Below are positions 1-9,905 of a stretch of DNA of 64,000 nt, piece after piece. Where the stretch lies: contig NC_081554.1 of assembly GCF_963082655.1 (NCBI RefSeq), positions 122,339,869-122,403,868 on the forward strand, written 5' to 3'. The stretch is from Stomoxys calcitrans. Lineage: Eukaryota; Arthropoda; Insecta; Diptera; Muscidae. How positions within the stretch are numbered: position 1 is the stretch's first letter; every line of letters begins with the position of its first letter. A program made the translations under genes and the position numbers. The notes below the pieces were generated by a model that was given only the letters and a program-made list of their open reading frames with translations, was not told where the DNA came from and searched no databases.

Positions 1-155
1 CACGATTTTGTGTGTTTGATGGCTTACTCGGAATATTTAAACCATTTCATGCACAAGATATTCAGGTAGACGAAAACAGTCGCTATGTTTACGAAAACAA
101 CCCTCTAAATTTAGCTACACGTTGGATCCGAAAGTATAAATACTGCAGTTCATGC
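1..155. promoter_or_regulatory. Unit 1 H2B/H2A divergent promoter, cut off from H2A by element A
   Basis: The H2B-side TATA-like box (TTTAAATA, minus strand) is at 34-41 and the H2A TATAAATA box at 135-142. The H2B gene itself lies left of the window. Element A begins 34 bp after the first T of the H2A box, so this promoter now reads into the element instead of H2A. One base differs from the other units in the A/T stretch near 105. Confidence 0.85.
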
Positions 156-168
156 TGCGAACTAATAT
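156..168 (+). repeat. Target-site duplication of element A, left copy
   Basis: TGCGAACTAATAT is repeated at 5877-5889 on the other side of element A. The preceding C may belong to it as well. It starts 21 bp after the first T of the H2A TATA box. Confidence 0.9.
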
Positions 169-595
169 GGATTCAGTGTTTAGCTCTTGTGCAGTGCAGA
201 CCAGTTTCGGAGTGTTCAAGTGTTTGATAACGAATTTTAATCTCAGTGTTTGATGACAGATTTTAACCTGAGCCAGTGGGCATTTGACTTGATTAAGTGC
301 AATTGTGAGAAGCGAGAGTAGTCACCAGGGTTGGCAAAACCTAAGACTTTTTGTTTGGAGTACCTTGCTTTTTTGAGAAGCGAGAGAAGGCAGCAGTGCT
401 GCGCGAATTACTTATTACTTTACCTGTAATTTTGTGAAGTGCATAGGAGGCGCTGTAGTGGAGATTAACGAGTTTTTGTTGAATATTCGCGGCGAATGCA
501 ACGGTGGACGTGAGGAAGCCGTTGCAGTAGCCCGTGTTCCTGCATTTCGACCCGCATCTGGGCCGAGAAGTGAAATATTCTTGCAACCTGATAAA

Positions 596-2524
596 ATGGT
601 TCATGGAAATGAAGCAGATCTTGCTATCACTAAAAGTGAAGGCACCTTAAGAACTTTTGAATTACCGAATTCTTTGAACGTTGTTGCTGATATGCAACGT
701 GATTTGGATCCAGCTGCGTTATCAGCTGACAAGAAAGCGGCTGAGAGAGCCGATATGACTGTGGCCTCCGACTCCAATTCCGTGTCAGGGGCAAACCCAA
801 TCCCTAAGAAGAACAAAAAAAAGAGAAAGAAGCGTAAAAGTGACGGAAGCAACGATTCCGATTGCGCATATGCTGACTTTAAACTGAAGCTGGACAATGA
901 GAGAATGGCTGATGAGCTCCGCCTGGCTCAGACTAAGATGGATGAGTATCGCCAGCAGATAAATACACTCATCAATACGGTCCAGAGATTGTCCGATGAA
1001 ATCTCTTTGCTGCGAAATTCTCTTGCTGAAGGGCATAATGAAGAAGATAATGCTGCCTGGGTAGCCGAAAACTCAGGTATGGCGATGGATGAAGAGGAGA
1101 CAGTGGTCTTGGCCGACGCTGGCAAGGCAATAAAAGATGGCCCGCTGCCTAGGGCATCTTCATCATATGCTAGTGGGCTAGCATCTTCAACTGACGTAGT
1201 TCCGGGAACAGCAACTGAGAAGCCGCCCCCTCCCAAGGCGACGAAGGCATCTACATCTTCTGCTGGTGCACTGGCAGCACCGACTAACATGACTACAGTG
1301 ACGGCGACTGATAAATCGCCTGCTCCCAAGGCAACGAAGACATCATTTGGCTCTGGAGGAGTTAACACCGGTGCCGTTCCAAGGGCTCCGGCACCTGTTG
1401 GTTCTAGTGATACGACTATGGCTAAGGGCGTCTCTGGGAGACTCCTTCCGGCGATAACCCTCTATAATGTAGGTGTTAGAGAGGCAACGACGATTTTGTT
1501 GCGCCATTTGAAGAAGGAAGAATTCGTCATTAAGTTGGCAGGTAAGTCATCGATTTCTATAAGAGTTAGAGGGCTTGAGAATTTTGAGAGGATCAAGGGG
1601 CTGCTCAAGGAACGTGGGTATGAGGCACATACGCACACCCCTAGGGAACTGTTGCCTTACTCTATTTTGATTGTTGGGCTGTCCAGGGAGTTCACGAAAG
1701 ATGAGGTGCGGGATTTCTTCTCCTCGCTTGAATTTAAGGTCGTATTTTTGGATGCGACCAATGTGTCACCGGACAAGTGGGTTGTCCGCCTTGGTAGGGA
1801 CACGGATGTTGAGAGGCTGTACAAGGTTGACTTGATGCTCCACTGCAAGGTAGTTTTGCGTAAGAGTAAGGGCCGTGACATAACACAATGCTTCAACTGC
1901 CAGAGATTTTCCCATGTGTCTGCGAATTGTACCATGAGGTACCGCTGCGTCAAATGCGCTGGTTCACACGGCCCCGGTAATTGTGGGGTACCGCCTAAGG
2001 GGCAGGAGGCCGACGAAGGACAGCAGTCTACCGAAGCTGGCGATAGCCAACTGCGGTGTGCGAACTGTGACGTGGCTGGTCATGCGGCCAGCTCACGCAC
2101 CTGCCCAAGTCGCCAGGCTCTTCTGAGGAAAGTGACCGAAAGGAAGCAGGTGGCTCAGGATAAAGCCAGGGCCCGAACTACTCGGTTGAGTAATTTGAAC
2201 TCAGGCGTATCCTATGCTTCGGCTGCTCGGTCACACCTCGGCGCCCCACAATCCCGCGCCCCCCAGCGCGCTGCTCACTTCGAGGATTTTTCGGCTCGCG
2301 ACCGATACTTGCCTGACCCCTTGGGGGTCCCGCGTCCTGGTATGGAGGATATTCACCGCCGCGGCAGGACTATTGCTGAGTCCTGTCGGGACTACTTTGG
2401 AAGGGATCTGATGTCGGTGATGGCCAGTATCAGGGAGTTTGGTCCTGAGTTTGACAGGCTGGAGAGGGAAGGGAACGGCCCCAGTGCGTTGTTGGGCCTT
2501 CTTATGCATATACAGGGTTTCTAA
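596..2524 (+). CDS. Element A ORF1: Gag-like nucleic-acid-binding protein
   Basis: From the first ATG the product is 642 aa. A very basic lysine/arginine cluster, NLS-like, lies near residues 75-85. A charged coiled-coil stretch follows at about 95-145, then a Ser/Thr/Ala/Pro-rich linker. The RNA-binding half precedes three CCHC zinc knuckles at about 432-445, 451-463 and 488-503. Such proteins coat the element RNA and form the RNP that carries it to the nucleus and chromatin. The frame stays open for 162 nt upstream of this ATG, back to a GTG at 434, so a non-AUG start is possible. The stop codon overlaps the ORF2 start in TAATG. Confidence 0.9.
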   Translation: MVHGNEADLAITKSEGTLRTFELPNSLNVVADMQRDLDPAALSADKKAAERADMTVASDSNSVSGANPIPKKNKKKRKKRKSDGSNDSDCAYADFKLKLDNERMADELRLAQTKMDEYRQQINTLINTVQRLSDEISLLRNSLAEGHNEEDNAAWVAENSGMAMDEEETVVLADAGKAIKDGPLPRASSSYASGLASSTDVVPGTATEKPPPPKATKASTSSAGALAAPTNMTTVTATDKSPAPKATKTSFGSGGVNTGAVPRAPAPVGSSDTTMAKGVSGRLLPAITLYNVGVREATTILLRHLKKEEFVIKLAGKSSISIRVRGLENFERIKGLLKERGYEAHTHTPRELLPYSILIVGLSREFTKDEVRDFFSSLEFKVVFLDATNVSPDKWVVRLGRDTDVERLYKVDLMLHCKVVLRKSKGRDITQCFNCQRFSHVSANCTMRYRCVKCAGSHGPGNCGVPPKGQEADEGQQSTEAGDSQLRCANCDVAGHAASSRTCPSRQALLRKVTERKQVAQDKARARTTRLSNLNSGVSYASAARSHLGAPQSRAPQRAAHFEDFSARDRYLPDPLGVPRPGMEDIHRRGRTIAESCRDYFGRDLMSVMASIREFGPEFDRLEREGNGPSALLGLLMHIQGF

Positions 2525-5457
2525 TGTTGAACGCCATTTTTATTAATGTGAATTCACTTGTTTCGTTGAGCAAGAGACACTTCCTTCGTTTATTTATAGA
2601 TGAACATTGCCCGGATATTTTACTGATCGCTGAACATCGATTCTCTAACAGGCATAGATTCTCCATGGATGGTTATGTGGTTTATAGGCAGAACAGGGAG
2701 GCGGGTGCTGGTGGTGGCACGGCGGTTTTAGTAAGGGAAACCTTTAGGTCTGAACAGGTTGTGATTGGTACTGGCCTGATTGAGTCTTGTGCCAGCAGAG
2801 TTTGGAGGTCGGATGGTTCGTCGGTGGTTTTTGTGTCGATGTACTTGCGCCCGCAGTTTGAGCTTAGAATTGGTGATTTGGATTCCTTGGTCGCCTTGGC
2901 TGGTACTGATGAAGTTTTGATAGGTTGCGATTTGAATGCTAAGCATCCCGCCTGGGGAGGGGCCGAGGCGGACTCTAGGGGTCGTTTACTTCATAGATTC
3001 CTTATCGATTCTCCGGAATTTGACACGGGTCCCACCGACGAACCGACCAGACCGAATGGCTCGGGTGGGTCGCACATTGATTTATTTCTTTGGACCCCCG
3101 GCATACCTCCGAGGGATGGAACTCCTCTGATGACACATGACTTTGAATCGGACCATAGGGCGGTCCGTTTTCCCATTGTCTTGATTGATCTGCGACCGCG
3201 TGAGCCCACGACTTTTTTCAATTTCCCAAAGATGAATGTCCGCCGCTTCAGGCGACTTTTAGGAGATCGTCTACCGGCCATTTCTCTTCCGACTGACTCG
3301 AATGTGACCCGCGAAATGATTGATGTTTGCATAGAAGACCTTTCCTCTGCTTTTGGCGAGTCTATTGCGGGCTCCACACCGAGGGTTACCCCCCGGTCCG
3401 CTTCCCTTGGCCCGTTGCCGTCGCATATATTACGATTTATCCAGGAGCGTAAACGTCTGCGTAGAGTGTTGCATAGGTCTGGGGATCCCGGACGCCATCT
3501 CATTCTCCGTGCGGATATCCGAAACCTGGGCAGGATTATTGAGGGTGCCATATACAACTACGGGAAGGACCGTATGAAGGAACGATTGGAGCGGATACGG
3601 GTCAACTCCTGGACGTACGGAAAGGTGAAGTCCGCTGCGGGTCTTGCCGCTAGGGAGCGCATAGAGGGGATTCGTTCGTCGAATGGATCGATCATCTTCG
3701 ATGATAGGGGTAAGGCGGAATGTCTCGCTGAGACCCTGGATGGTGTGCAGGATGCGATGGACTCGGTTGACACCTCACTCAGATCCATGGTGGATAGTGC
3801 TGTGGCTGATGTGGATGATGGGACGCCGCTGGTGACTTTTTCTAGGGTATTTATGGCTGATGGTTCTACGATTTCAGATAGGTCGGAGTGGAGTAGGGGG
3901 GGCTTTGTCTCTTCGGTCCAGGTGCGCGAGATGTTGGTCACCAGACCTTCGAAAAGATCTAGTGGGATTGACGGAGTTCCGGACATTGTATTGAAGAGGA
4001 CAGATGAATTGGTTCATACCTTTCTCGCTGTCCTCTTCAATCATTGTCTGAATCTTGGTTACTTCCCGGGAGCTTGGAAGAAGGCCATGGTGGTCCCGAT
4101 TAGGAAACCCGGCGCCGATCCACTCTCTGCTACGGGTTATCGACCTATCTCTTTACTCTCGTCTTTTGGCAAGCTACTTGAGGCGTTTCTTCTCTCCAGG
4201 ATTAAGGATGTACTTGAGGACAGGAGGATTCTGCGCGATTGCCAGTTCGGCTTTCGGTCTGGCCTTGGGACCTCGCACGCACTTGTAGCCCTCACCGACT
4301 TTGTTGTTGGGGGCTTCGAGAAGAGGTGGGGTTCCATTGCGATCAGTTTGGATTTTTCCAAGGCGTTCGACACGGTCTGGCACAACGGCCTTCTTTATAA
4401 GCTCCAGTCCTTTGGCTTTGATCATCAGACATGTAGGATGATAGCAAGCTTCCTTCGGGGGCGCGTATATAGGGTTAAAGTCGGCGAAGAGATGTCTGTG
4501 CAGCGCCACGTTTCAGCAGGGGTGCCGCAAGGTTCTCTGCTGGGACCGGTGTTGTACAACATCTTCGTTTGCGACATTCCTGCACCCCCTGAAAGGTGCT
4601 TGCTTTTGACCTACGCGGATGACGTATTGGTGGTGAGTTCTGGTCCAAGGGCCAGCACGGTCACCGGACGGCTCAATGCGTACCTTGCGTCTCTGCATGG
4701 CTATTTCAAAGACTGGGGCCTGAGGCTCAATGTTGATAAGTGTGTGGCAGTCGTGTTTAGCGGCAAGTCCAAACGGATTGTCTATCCGAATTTCAGACGC
4801 TATGTCCCTGTGCTTCGTATAGGTGGCCGGATTATTCGTGTGCAGGATTCTATGAGGTACTTGGGCGTTGTTTTTCACGGTCGATTCGACTTCTGTAGAC
4901 ATGTTGATTTCGTGCTCTGTAAGGCCAAGTCTGTTTACTTTGGCTACTGCAGACTCCTCGGCATGAGGGGTGGTCTTCCTCCTGATGTAAGGGTTCTGAT
5001 TTACCGACAGGTAATCAGGCCCATACTTACATACGCCTTTTCCGCCTGGTGTGGTATTTCGTCACACCAGATGGAAAGACTACGTGTATGGGAAAGGAGG
5101 ATCATTAGGACATGCCTTGGGATGAGGAGACGCGTTGTGGTGGATGGTTCTGTCAGGAGTACACCGTGCAGGCAGATATATGGGGCTGTTGATTTCCCTA
5201 GGATTGACGTGTTTATGGTTAGGAGCGCCCTCAGATACTTTGGAAATTCTCGAGCTTCTAGTAACTTGATTGTTCAAGCTTCTCTTGACCATCCTCCGGA
5301 CACTTCATCCGAGGTCACTATGAGGCATTTACGCCCGTCAGCCCTTGCCAACTTGAATGATGAAGGGATGCTGTTCTCTGATGACGTCCTGATATTTTAC
5401 CATAGGAGAAGTGACTCCTTTAATGTTTTAAATGCAGTATATGACGCTGCGCAATGA
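2524..5457 (+). CDS. Element A ORF2: APE endonuclease and reverse transcriptase
   Basis: The 977 aa protein would nick the target and prime reverse transcription from the nick (target-primed reverse transcription). The N-terminal apurinic-like endonuclease shows the VNSL motif near residue 9, LLIAEHR, CDLNAKHPAWG and the catalytic SDH at 209-211. The reverse transcriptase shows GYRPISLLSS, QFGFRSG, LDFSKAFDTVW, GVPQGSLLGPVLYN and the active site YADD at 697-700. NAKHxxWG and the arrangement up to the RT resemble Jockey-group proteins. A C-terminal region of about 200 aa ends in FYHRR and a short tail shared by all families in the window. It starts at the ATG overlapping the ORF1 stop, which suggests termination-reinitiation. 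No RNase H domain is evident. Confidence 0.93.
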   Translation: MLNAIFINVNSLVSLSKRHFLRLFIDEHCPDILLIAEHRFSNRHRFSMDGYVVYRQNREAGAGGGTAVLVRETFRSEQVVIGTGLIESCASRVWRSDGSSVVFVSMYLRPQFELRIGDLDSLVALAGTDEVLIGCDLNAKHPAWGGAEADSRGRLLHRFLIDSPEFDTGPTDEPTRPNGSGGSHIDLFLWTPGIPPRDGTPLMTHDFESDHRAVRFPIVLIDLRPREPTTFFNFPKMNVRRFRRLLGDRLPAISLPTDSNVTREMIDVCIEDLSSAFGESIAGSTPRVTPRSASLGPLPSHILRFIQERKRLRRVLHRSGDPGRHLILRADIRNLGRIIEGAIYNYGKDRMKERLERIRVNSWTYGKVKSAAGLAARERIEGIRSSNGSIIFDDRGKAECLAETLDGVQDAMDSVDTSLRSMVDSAVADVDDGTPLVTFSRVFMADGSTISDRSEWSRGGFVSSVQVREMLVTRPSKRSSGIDGVPDIVLKRTDELVHTFLAVLFNHCLNLGYFPGAWKKAMVVPIRKPGADPLSATGYRPISLLSSFGKLLEAFLLSRIKDVLEDRRILRDCQFGFRSGLGTSHALVALTDFVVGGFEKRWGSIAISLDFSKAFDTVWHNGLLYKLQSFGFDHQTCRMIASFLRGRVYRVKVGEEMSVQRHVSAGVPQGSLLGPVLYNIFVCDIPAPPERCLLLTYADDVLVVSSGPRASTVTGRLNAYLASLHGYFKDWGLRLNVDKCVAVVFSGKSKRIVYPNFRRYVPVLRIGGRIIRVQDSMRYLGVVFHGRFDFCRHVDFVLCKAKSVYFGYCRLLGMRGGLPPDVRVLIYRQVIRPILTYAFSAWCGISSHQMERLRVWERRIIRTCLGMRRRVVVDGSVRSTPCRQIYGAVDFPRIDVFMVRSALRYFGNSRASSNLIVQASLDHPPDTSSEVTMRHLRPSALANLNDEGMLFSDDVLIFYHRRSDSFNVLNAVYDAAQ

Positions 5458-5876
5458 TGTTCTCGCGGAAGGGGTGCCCCGGAGTCGAGTCGATGTAAAT
5501 AGTGTACATAGTCTTTAGTTTAGATATCGTTTAGTTTTTAATTTCTTGTATATATTATTTAGGTTTATATTTATGTATTTTTTAGTTTAAGTTACCTTTT
5601 TAAGTTTAAATTTTAAGTTTTGAGAGAATTGCCCTTTTTAAGTTTGTGCTAAATTTTCGGGTGACATGATCTAATCTTTTTTTTTTCTTATGTATTTTAA
5701 ATGAAGAGTGTGATGTATATTGCTACTCCTGTTGTATTCAACTGAATTTGGAAGACCCTGATATATTTTTTGCTGGGTAATATTGTATACGGAATCTTTA
5801 TTTTCTAAGGTTGTTTTGTAAATTAAATTTAAGAATTTCATCAATAAAAATGGCCTTTTGCAAAAACAAAACAAAC

Positions 5877-5889
5877 TGCGAACTAATAT
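5877..5889 (+). repeat. Target-site duplication of element A, right copy
   Basis: This second copy of TGCGAACTAATAT is followed by the native H2A leader (CATTTGTGTTTCAG). No TATA box lies at the native distance upstream, because that box stayed on the other side of the element. Confidence 0.9.
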
Positions 5890-5934
5890 CATTTGTGTTT
5901 CAGTGCTAAGTGAAGTGAATTAAAAAAAAAATAA

Positions 5935-6315
<381 letters not shown>

Positions 6316-6377
6316 ATTATCTACGAGCATCAAAGAAAAAATGTAAATACAGGCCATCGTATAAATCAACAACAATC

Positions 6378-6393
6378 CGTCCTTTTCAGGACG
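6378..6393 (+). promoter_or_regulatory. H2A mRNA 3' stem-loop (unit 1)
   Basis: CGTCCTTTTCAGGACG forms the 6-bp stem and 4-nt TTTC loop recognised by SLBP for processing of non-polyadenylated histone mRNAs. A purine-rich AAAAGAGAAAAAAC, the likely U7 snRNA pairing element, lies just downstream. Confidence 0.95.
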
Positions 6394-7254
6394 ACAAAAA
6401 TTTTTTTAAAAGAGAAAAAACTATATCAAACCTTATTTTATCAAGAAAATTTACTTAAAAAATAGTTTTAAATAATAAATAAAATTTTAATTGTAGTTAA
6501 ATTTAAAAAATATTTTTTGGTCGATTTTTTTTTTCAGTGGATTTGGTAATTTGCTAGCAATTTCGTTATTCGAAATTTCCTTAAACAATCCTGTTTTAGG
6601 CGTAAATACAAAAAAATCTGCCATCTATTGTTTATAGGTAAACATTTTCAAATATGTTTACATCTTATCGACTATTGCAGGTCTTTTAATATACATGTCA
6701 TAATTATCAGTTATCAATTATCATGCATCAACATTTCGCCTATTTGCATACATTAACATAATAAGAATTTAGTTTTATCGACCCTACTCAAGATTATCGG
6801 CATTTAATAGGATCAATGTTACCATTAGGGTACTGTAAAAACTATTTATTTTACATTTGAATATCACATGGTAATCATTGTTCATTTTCTGATGCTGAAA
6901 AAAATTGGCATATGTAATAACAAAACATCGAAACGAAGTATCTACGATCGTCCCTCTTCGTACATTTGTGACAAAGTTAGCAGCTCCAAGCAAAGGAAAC
7001 ATTTAATGGTAGTATATGCGTGCATTTTGGTATCTGTGTGTATGTATGCTTTTTAGTGTTGTATACCATCGTTTCATCGTATTGTTCTAATGGCGTCGGT
7101 TTTAGTTTCGTCATGTATGTATGTATATTATAGAAGCTACATTTTGGCCGACGGCAAATTGAAAAATGGTAATATTTATTTTCAAATAAATTTTATGTAT
7201 TTTTTTTTAGTAAAAATTTATAACAAGATATATCTCTTTTTAAATATGTTTTGT
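6394..7254. other. H2A-H4 convergent spacer (unit 1)
   Basis: AT-rich sequence between the 3' ends of the convergent H2A and H4 genes. It holds the downstream processing elements, runs of A or T, and short ATGT repeats near 7112-7130. I see no gene; the 60-70 codon ORFs here have no recognisable features. Confidence 0.8.
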
Positions 7255-7270
7255 GGTCCTGAAAAGGACC
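7255..7270 (-). promoter_or_regulatory. H4 mRNA 3' stem-loop (unit 1)
   Basis: On the minus strand GGTCCTTTTCAGGACC forms the canonical 6-bp stem with TTTC loop, 58 bp past the H4 stop codon. Confidence 0.95.
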
Positions 7271-7327
7271 GATTGTTTTAGTTTTAAAGTTCTTAAAATT
7301 TTCTCCAAAATAGCGTCAAGATAATGT

Positions 7328-7891
<564 letters not shown>

Positions 7892-7903
7892 CGTAAGGCA
7901 ACT
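7892..7903 (+). repeat. Target-site duplication of element B, left copy
   Basis: CGTAAGGCAACT is repeated at 13331-13342. It starts 21 bp after the first T of the H3 TATA box. Confidence 0.93.
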
Positions 7904-8045
7904 GATCGACAAAAAAAAAATCGATTATTACAAAGATTATTAGCCGAGCAGCGCTCGAAGTGTAAACATCAAGTGTTAGAAGTGAACTTATACGAAGTGC
8001 AAAAGAAGTTAACTTTCGTAGTATTACGAAGTCTTGAAGTGCATC

Positions 8046-9905
8046 ATGAGTGATAGCAGTGGTGGTGCTATTGGCACCCCATACGATGAGAATCGCATAG
8101 TAGTCAATTCTATGAACAATAGAAACCCGAGCATTAATGGTACTCTCAACGCCAATGTTGCCGAAGAAGAATTTTTAACAGCCGATGGTTTCCAGGTGGT
8201 TCAGAGTCGTGAATCCACGAAGAGAAAGAAAAACAGATCGGGAAATTCCGGCGACAGGGATTTCAAAAAATTGAAAGCCGATGCAGCAATAATAGAGCTC
8301 ACGAGACAACTAGAGCAATTAAAAAATGATCATCAGATAGCCCTCCAGAAAATAAATGAGCTTATGATGGTAAACAATCAATTAACATCAAAATTGGCCG
8401 GTGGAGACGCCAACATCAATCTCCAACCGCCAAATAATGTGAACTATTGCCAAACGACAACAATGGCAAAAACGAATATAAATGCCGAAGCAGCCAACCC
8501 CCTCGGCAAAACTACAAAAACAACGGAAGTCGTCAACAACCCGACTAGAACTATCACAAAAGCCGATGTCATGCCGACAGCACATCATATAACAGCAACA
8601 GAGTGGAGCCTAGAAATCGACCATGAAATCGATATGGACATGAATGTAGATATAGCAGGGCAGCAGGCCACATTACCAGCCAACAAAGGAGCAGTGCCAA
8701 AACAGCCAGGGCAGCAACAAAAACAACTGCAGAGAAATACTGAGAAGGAAGCCATGGATCATGAGAGAGGCCAAATTAATTCAACAACAAAGGGACCGAC
8801 AACGTCAACAGGATCGAAAGGTAAGGCCAGCCCACCCGTCATAAAAATATATAATTCCAATTCGAAGGTATTGATAAGTAATGTTAAGGAGAGATTAGGA
8901 CATAATCTTTTTTCACTGCATATTGTTAATAAGAACTTGATAAATCTTAAATTGAATACGAATGGGGACCATGAGGTGATTAGGAAGTTTTTGGAGGAAA
9001 GGGGGGTCTCTCATTTCACCTTTACGCCGAGGGAGTTAAAACCGGTTTCGGTTATTATAAAGGGGTTGTCGGACACGTTTGACAAGGAGGATTTAGAGGG
9101 GTATATTAATGAGAATATGCCGGAGCTGGGTCTGAGGAATGTGGTCAAGCTGAGGGGTGACCGATGGGTAGTCCAATTGGACAAGAGTGCTGATATAAAG
9201 GCTTTTCGGAGGCTTAGGTATCTGTTGAACTGCAGGGTCAGGGTTGAGACCCACAAGAGGAAGGGTCTGGTTCAGTGCCATAATTGCCAGAGGTTCGGGC
9301 ATGTGTCCACTAATTGTAGAATGCCGTACAGATGCGTCAAGTGCGGCCAGTCGCATGGGGCCGGGAAATGCGAGGTCCCGAATAGAGAGCAGAATTGTCA
9401 GGAGACTTTGGAGAAGGACCCTGTGACCGGGGAGATAGTGAGGAGAATAGGTCGGCAGGTTCACTGTGTTAATTGCGGGGTGGATGGCCACGTGGCCAGT
9501 TCAAAGGAGTGTCCAAAGAGGATAAGTCTCCTTAGGGAGATGGAGGAGAGGAAGTCGTTTGCGAGGGCGAATAATGTGAATAGAGCGGTGGGGCCCCGGA
9601 GAGAGGCGGTGGCGCCTAGTTTTGTGCAGCAGGGTAGGACCTTCGCTGGCGCTGTAGGGATGGCTGAGTCGGCCGGTTTACGGACTAGGGTGGATGCGGT
9701 ACCGGTGTCTAGGGAAGCGTCTGGGCAGGTAGGAGCCGCGATGGGCTGGTTTGATGGGGAGCTGAAGAGGCTCATAGGAAAGGACTTTGTCACGTGCATG
9801 AGGAAGGTGAATGGGTTTGTCGACACATACAGGCGATATACGAATGATGATGAGAGATTGCAGGGCGTTTTCGGTCTGCTTCTTAGCCTGAGACTCTATG
9901 ACTAG
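8046..9905 (+). CDS. Element B ORF1: Gag-like zinc-knuckle protein
   Basis: 619 aa from the ATG at 8046. There is a basic KRKKNRSG cluster, a leucine-rich coiled coil at about residues 75-120 (LTRQLEQLKNDHQ and following), a long Thr/Asn/Gln-rich linker, then an RNA-binding region with the VIIKGLSDTFDKEDL segment typical of Jockey-group Gag proteins. CCHC knuckles lie at about 411-424, 430-442 and 474-487. The last eight bases overlap ORF2 in ATGACTAG. Only a few residues differ from the element E copy (for example Tyr/Asp and Asn/Lys near the N-terminus), which implies recent movement. Confidence 0.92.
   Translation: MSDSSGGAIGTPYDENRIVVNSMNNRNPSINGTLNANVAEEEFLTADGFQVVQSRESTKRKKNRSGNSGDRDFKKLKADAAIIELTRQLEQLKNDHQIALQKINELMMVNNQLTSKLAGGDANINLQPPNNVNYCQTTTMAKTNINAEAANPLGKTTKTTEVVNNPTRTITKADVMPTAHHITATEWSLEIDHEIDMDMNVDIAGQQATLPANKGAVPKQPGQQQKQLQRNTEKEAMDHERGQINSTTKGPTTSTGSKGKASPPVIKIYNSNSKVLISNVKERLGHNLFSLHIVNKNLINLKLNTNGDHEVIRKFLEERGVSHFTFTPRELKPVSVIIKGLSDTFDKEDLEGYINENMPELGLRNVVKLRGDRWVVQLDKSADIKAFRRLRYLLNCRVRVETHKRKGLVQCHNCQRFGHVSTNCRMPYRCVKCGQSHGAGKCEVPNREQNCQETLEKDPVTGEIVRRIGRQVHCVNCGVDGHVASSKECPKRISLLREMEERKSFARANNVNRAVGPRREAVAPSFVQQGRTFAGAVGMAESAGLRTRVDAVPVSREASGQVGAAMGWFDGELKRLIGKDFVTCMRKVNGFVDTYRRYTNDDERLQGVFGLLLSLRLYD

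Larger units (their letters stand above)
169..5876 (+). mobile_element. Element A: full-length non-LTR retrotransposon in the H2A promoter
   Basis: This is a 5.7 kb non-LTR element with a roughly 427 bp 5' UTR before the first ORF1 ATG, two overlapping ORFs, and an AT-rich 3' UTR with AATAAA near the end followed by an A/C-rich tail. Both ORFs are open, so the copy may be competent. It is flanked by TGCGAACTAATAT duplications and lies in the sense direction of H2A. The 5' UTR holds two duplicated motifs: about 26 bp in tandem at 219-270, and the TGAGAAGCGAGAG motif at 306 and again at 374. The 3' UTR has one TGTAAATA at 5494-5501. Fragment F at 58261 is the same family. ORF features resemble the Jockey/R1 group; the exact clade needs a phylogeny. 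Confidence 0.95.

Noticed and set aside
12..227. Short ORF across the H2B/H2A promoter running into element A
   Set aside because: Starts with GTG in promoter DNA and crosses the insertion junction; no coding evidence.
6784..7281. 60-72 codon ORFs in the H2A-H4 spacer
   Set aside because: Random-looking, AT-rich composition, no family resemblance, identical between units only because the spacer is.
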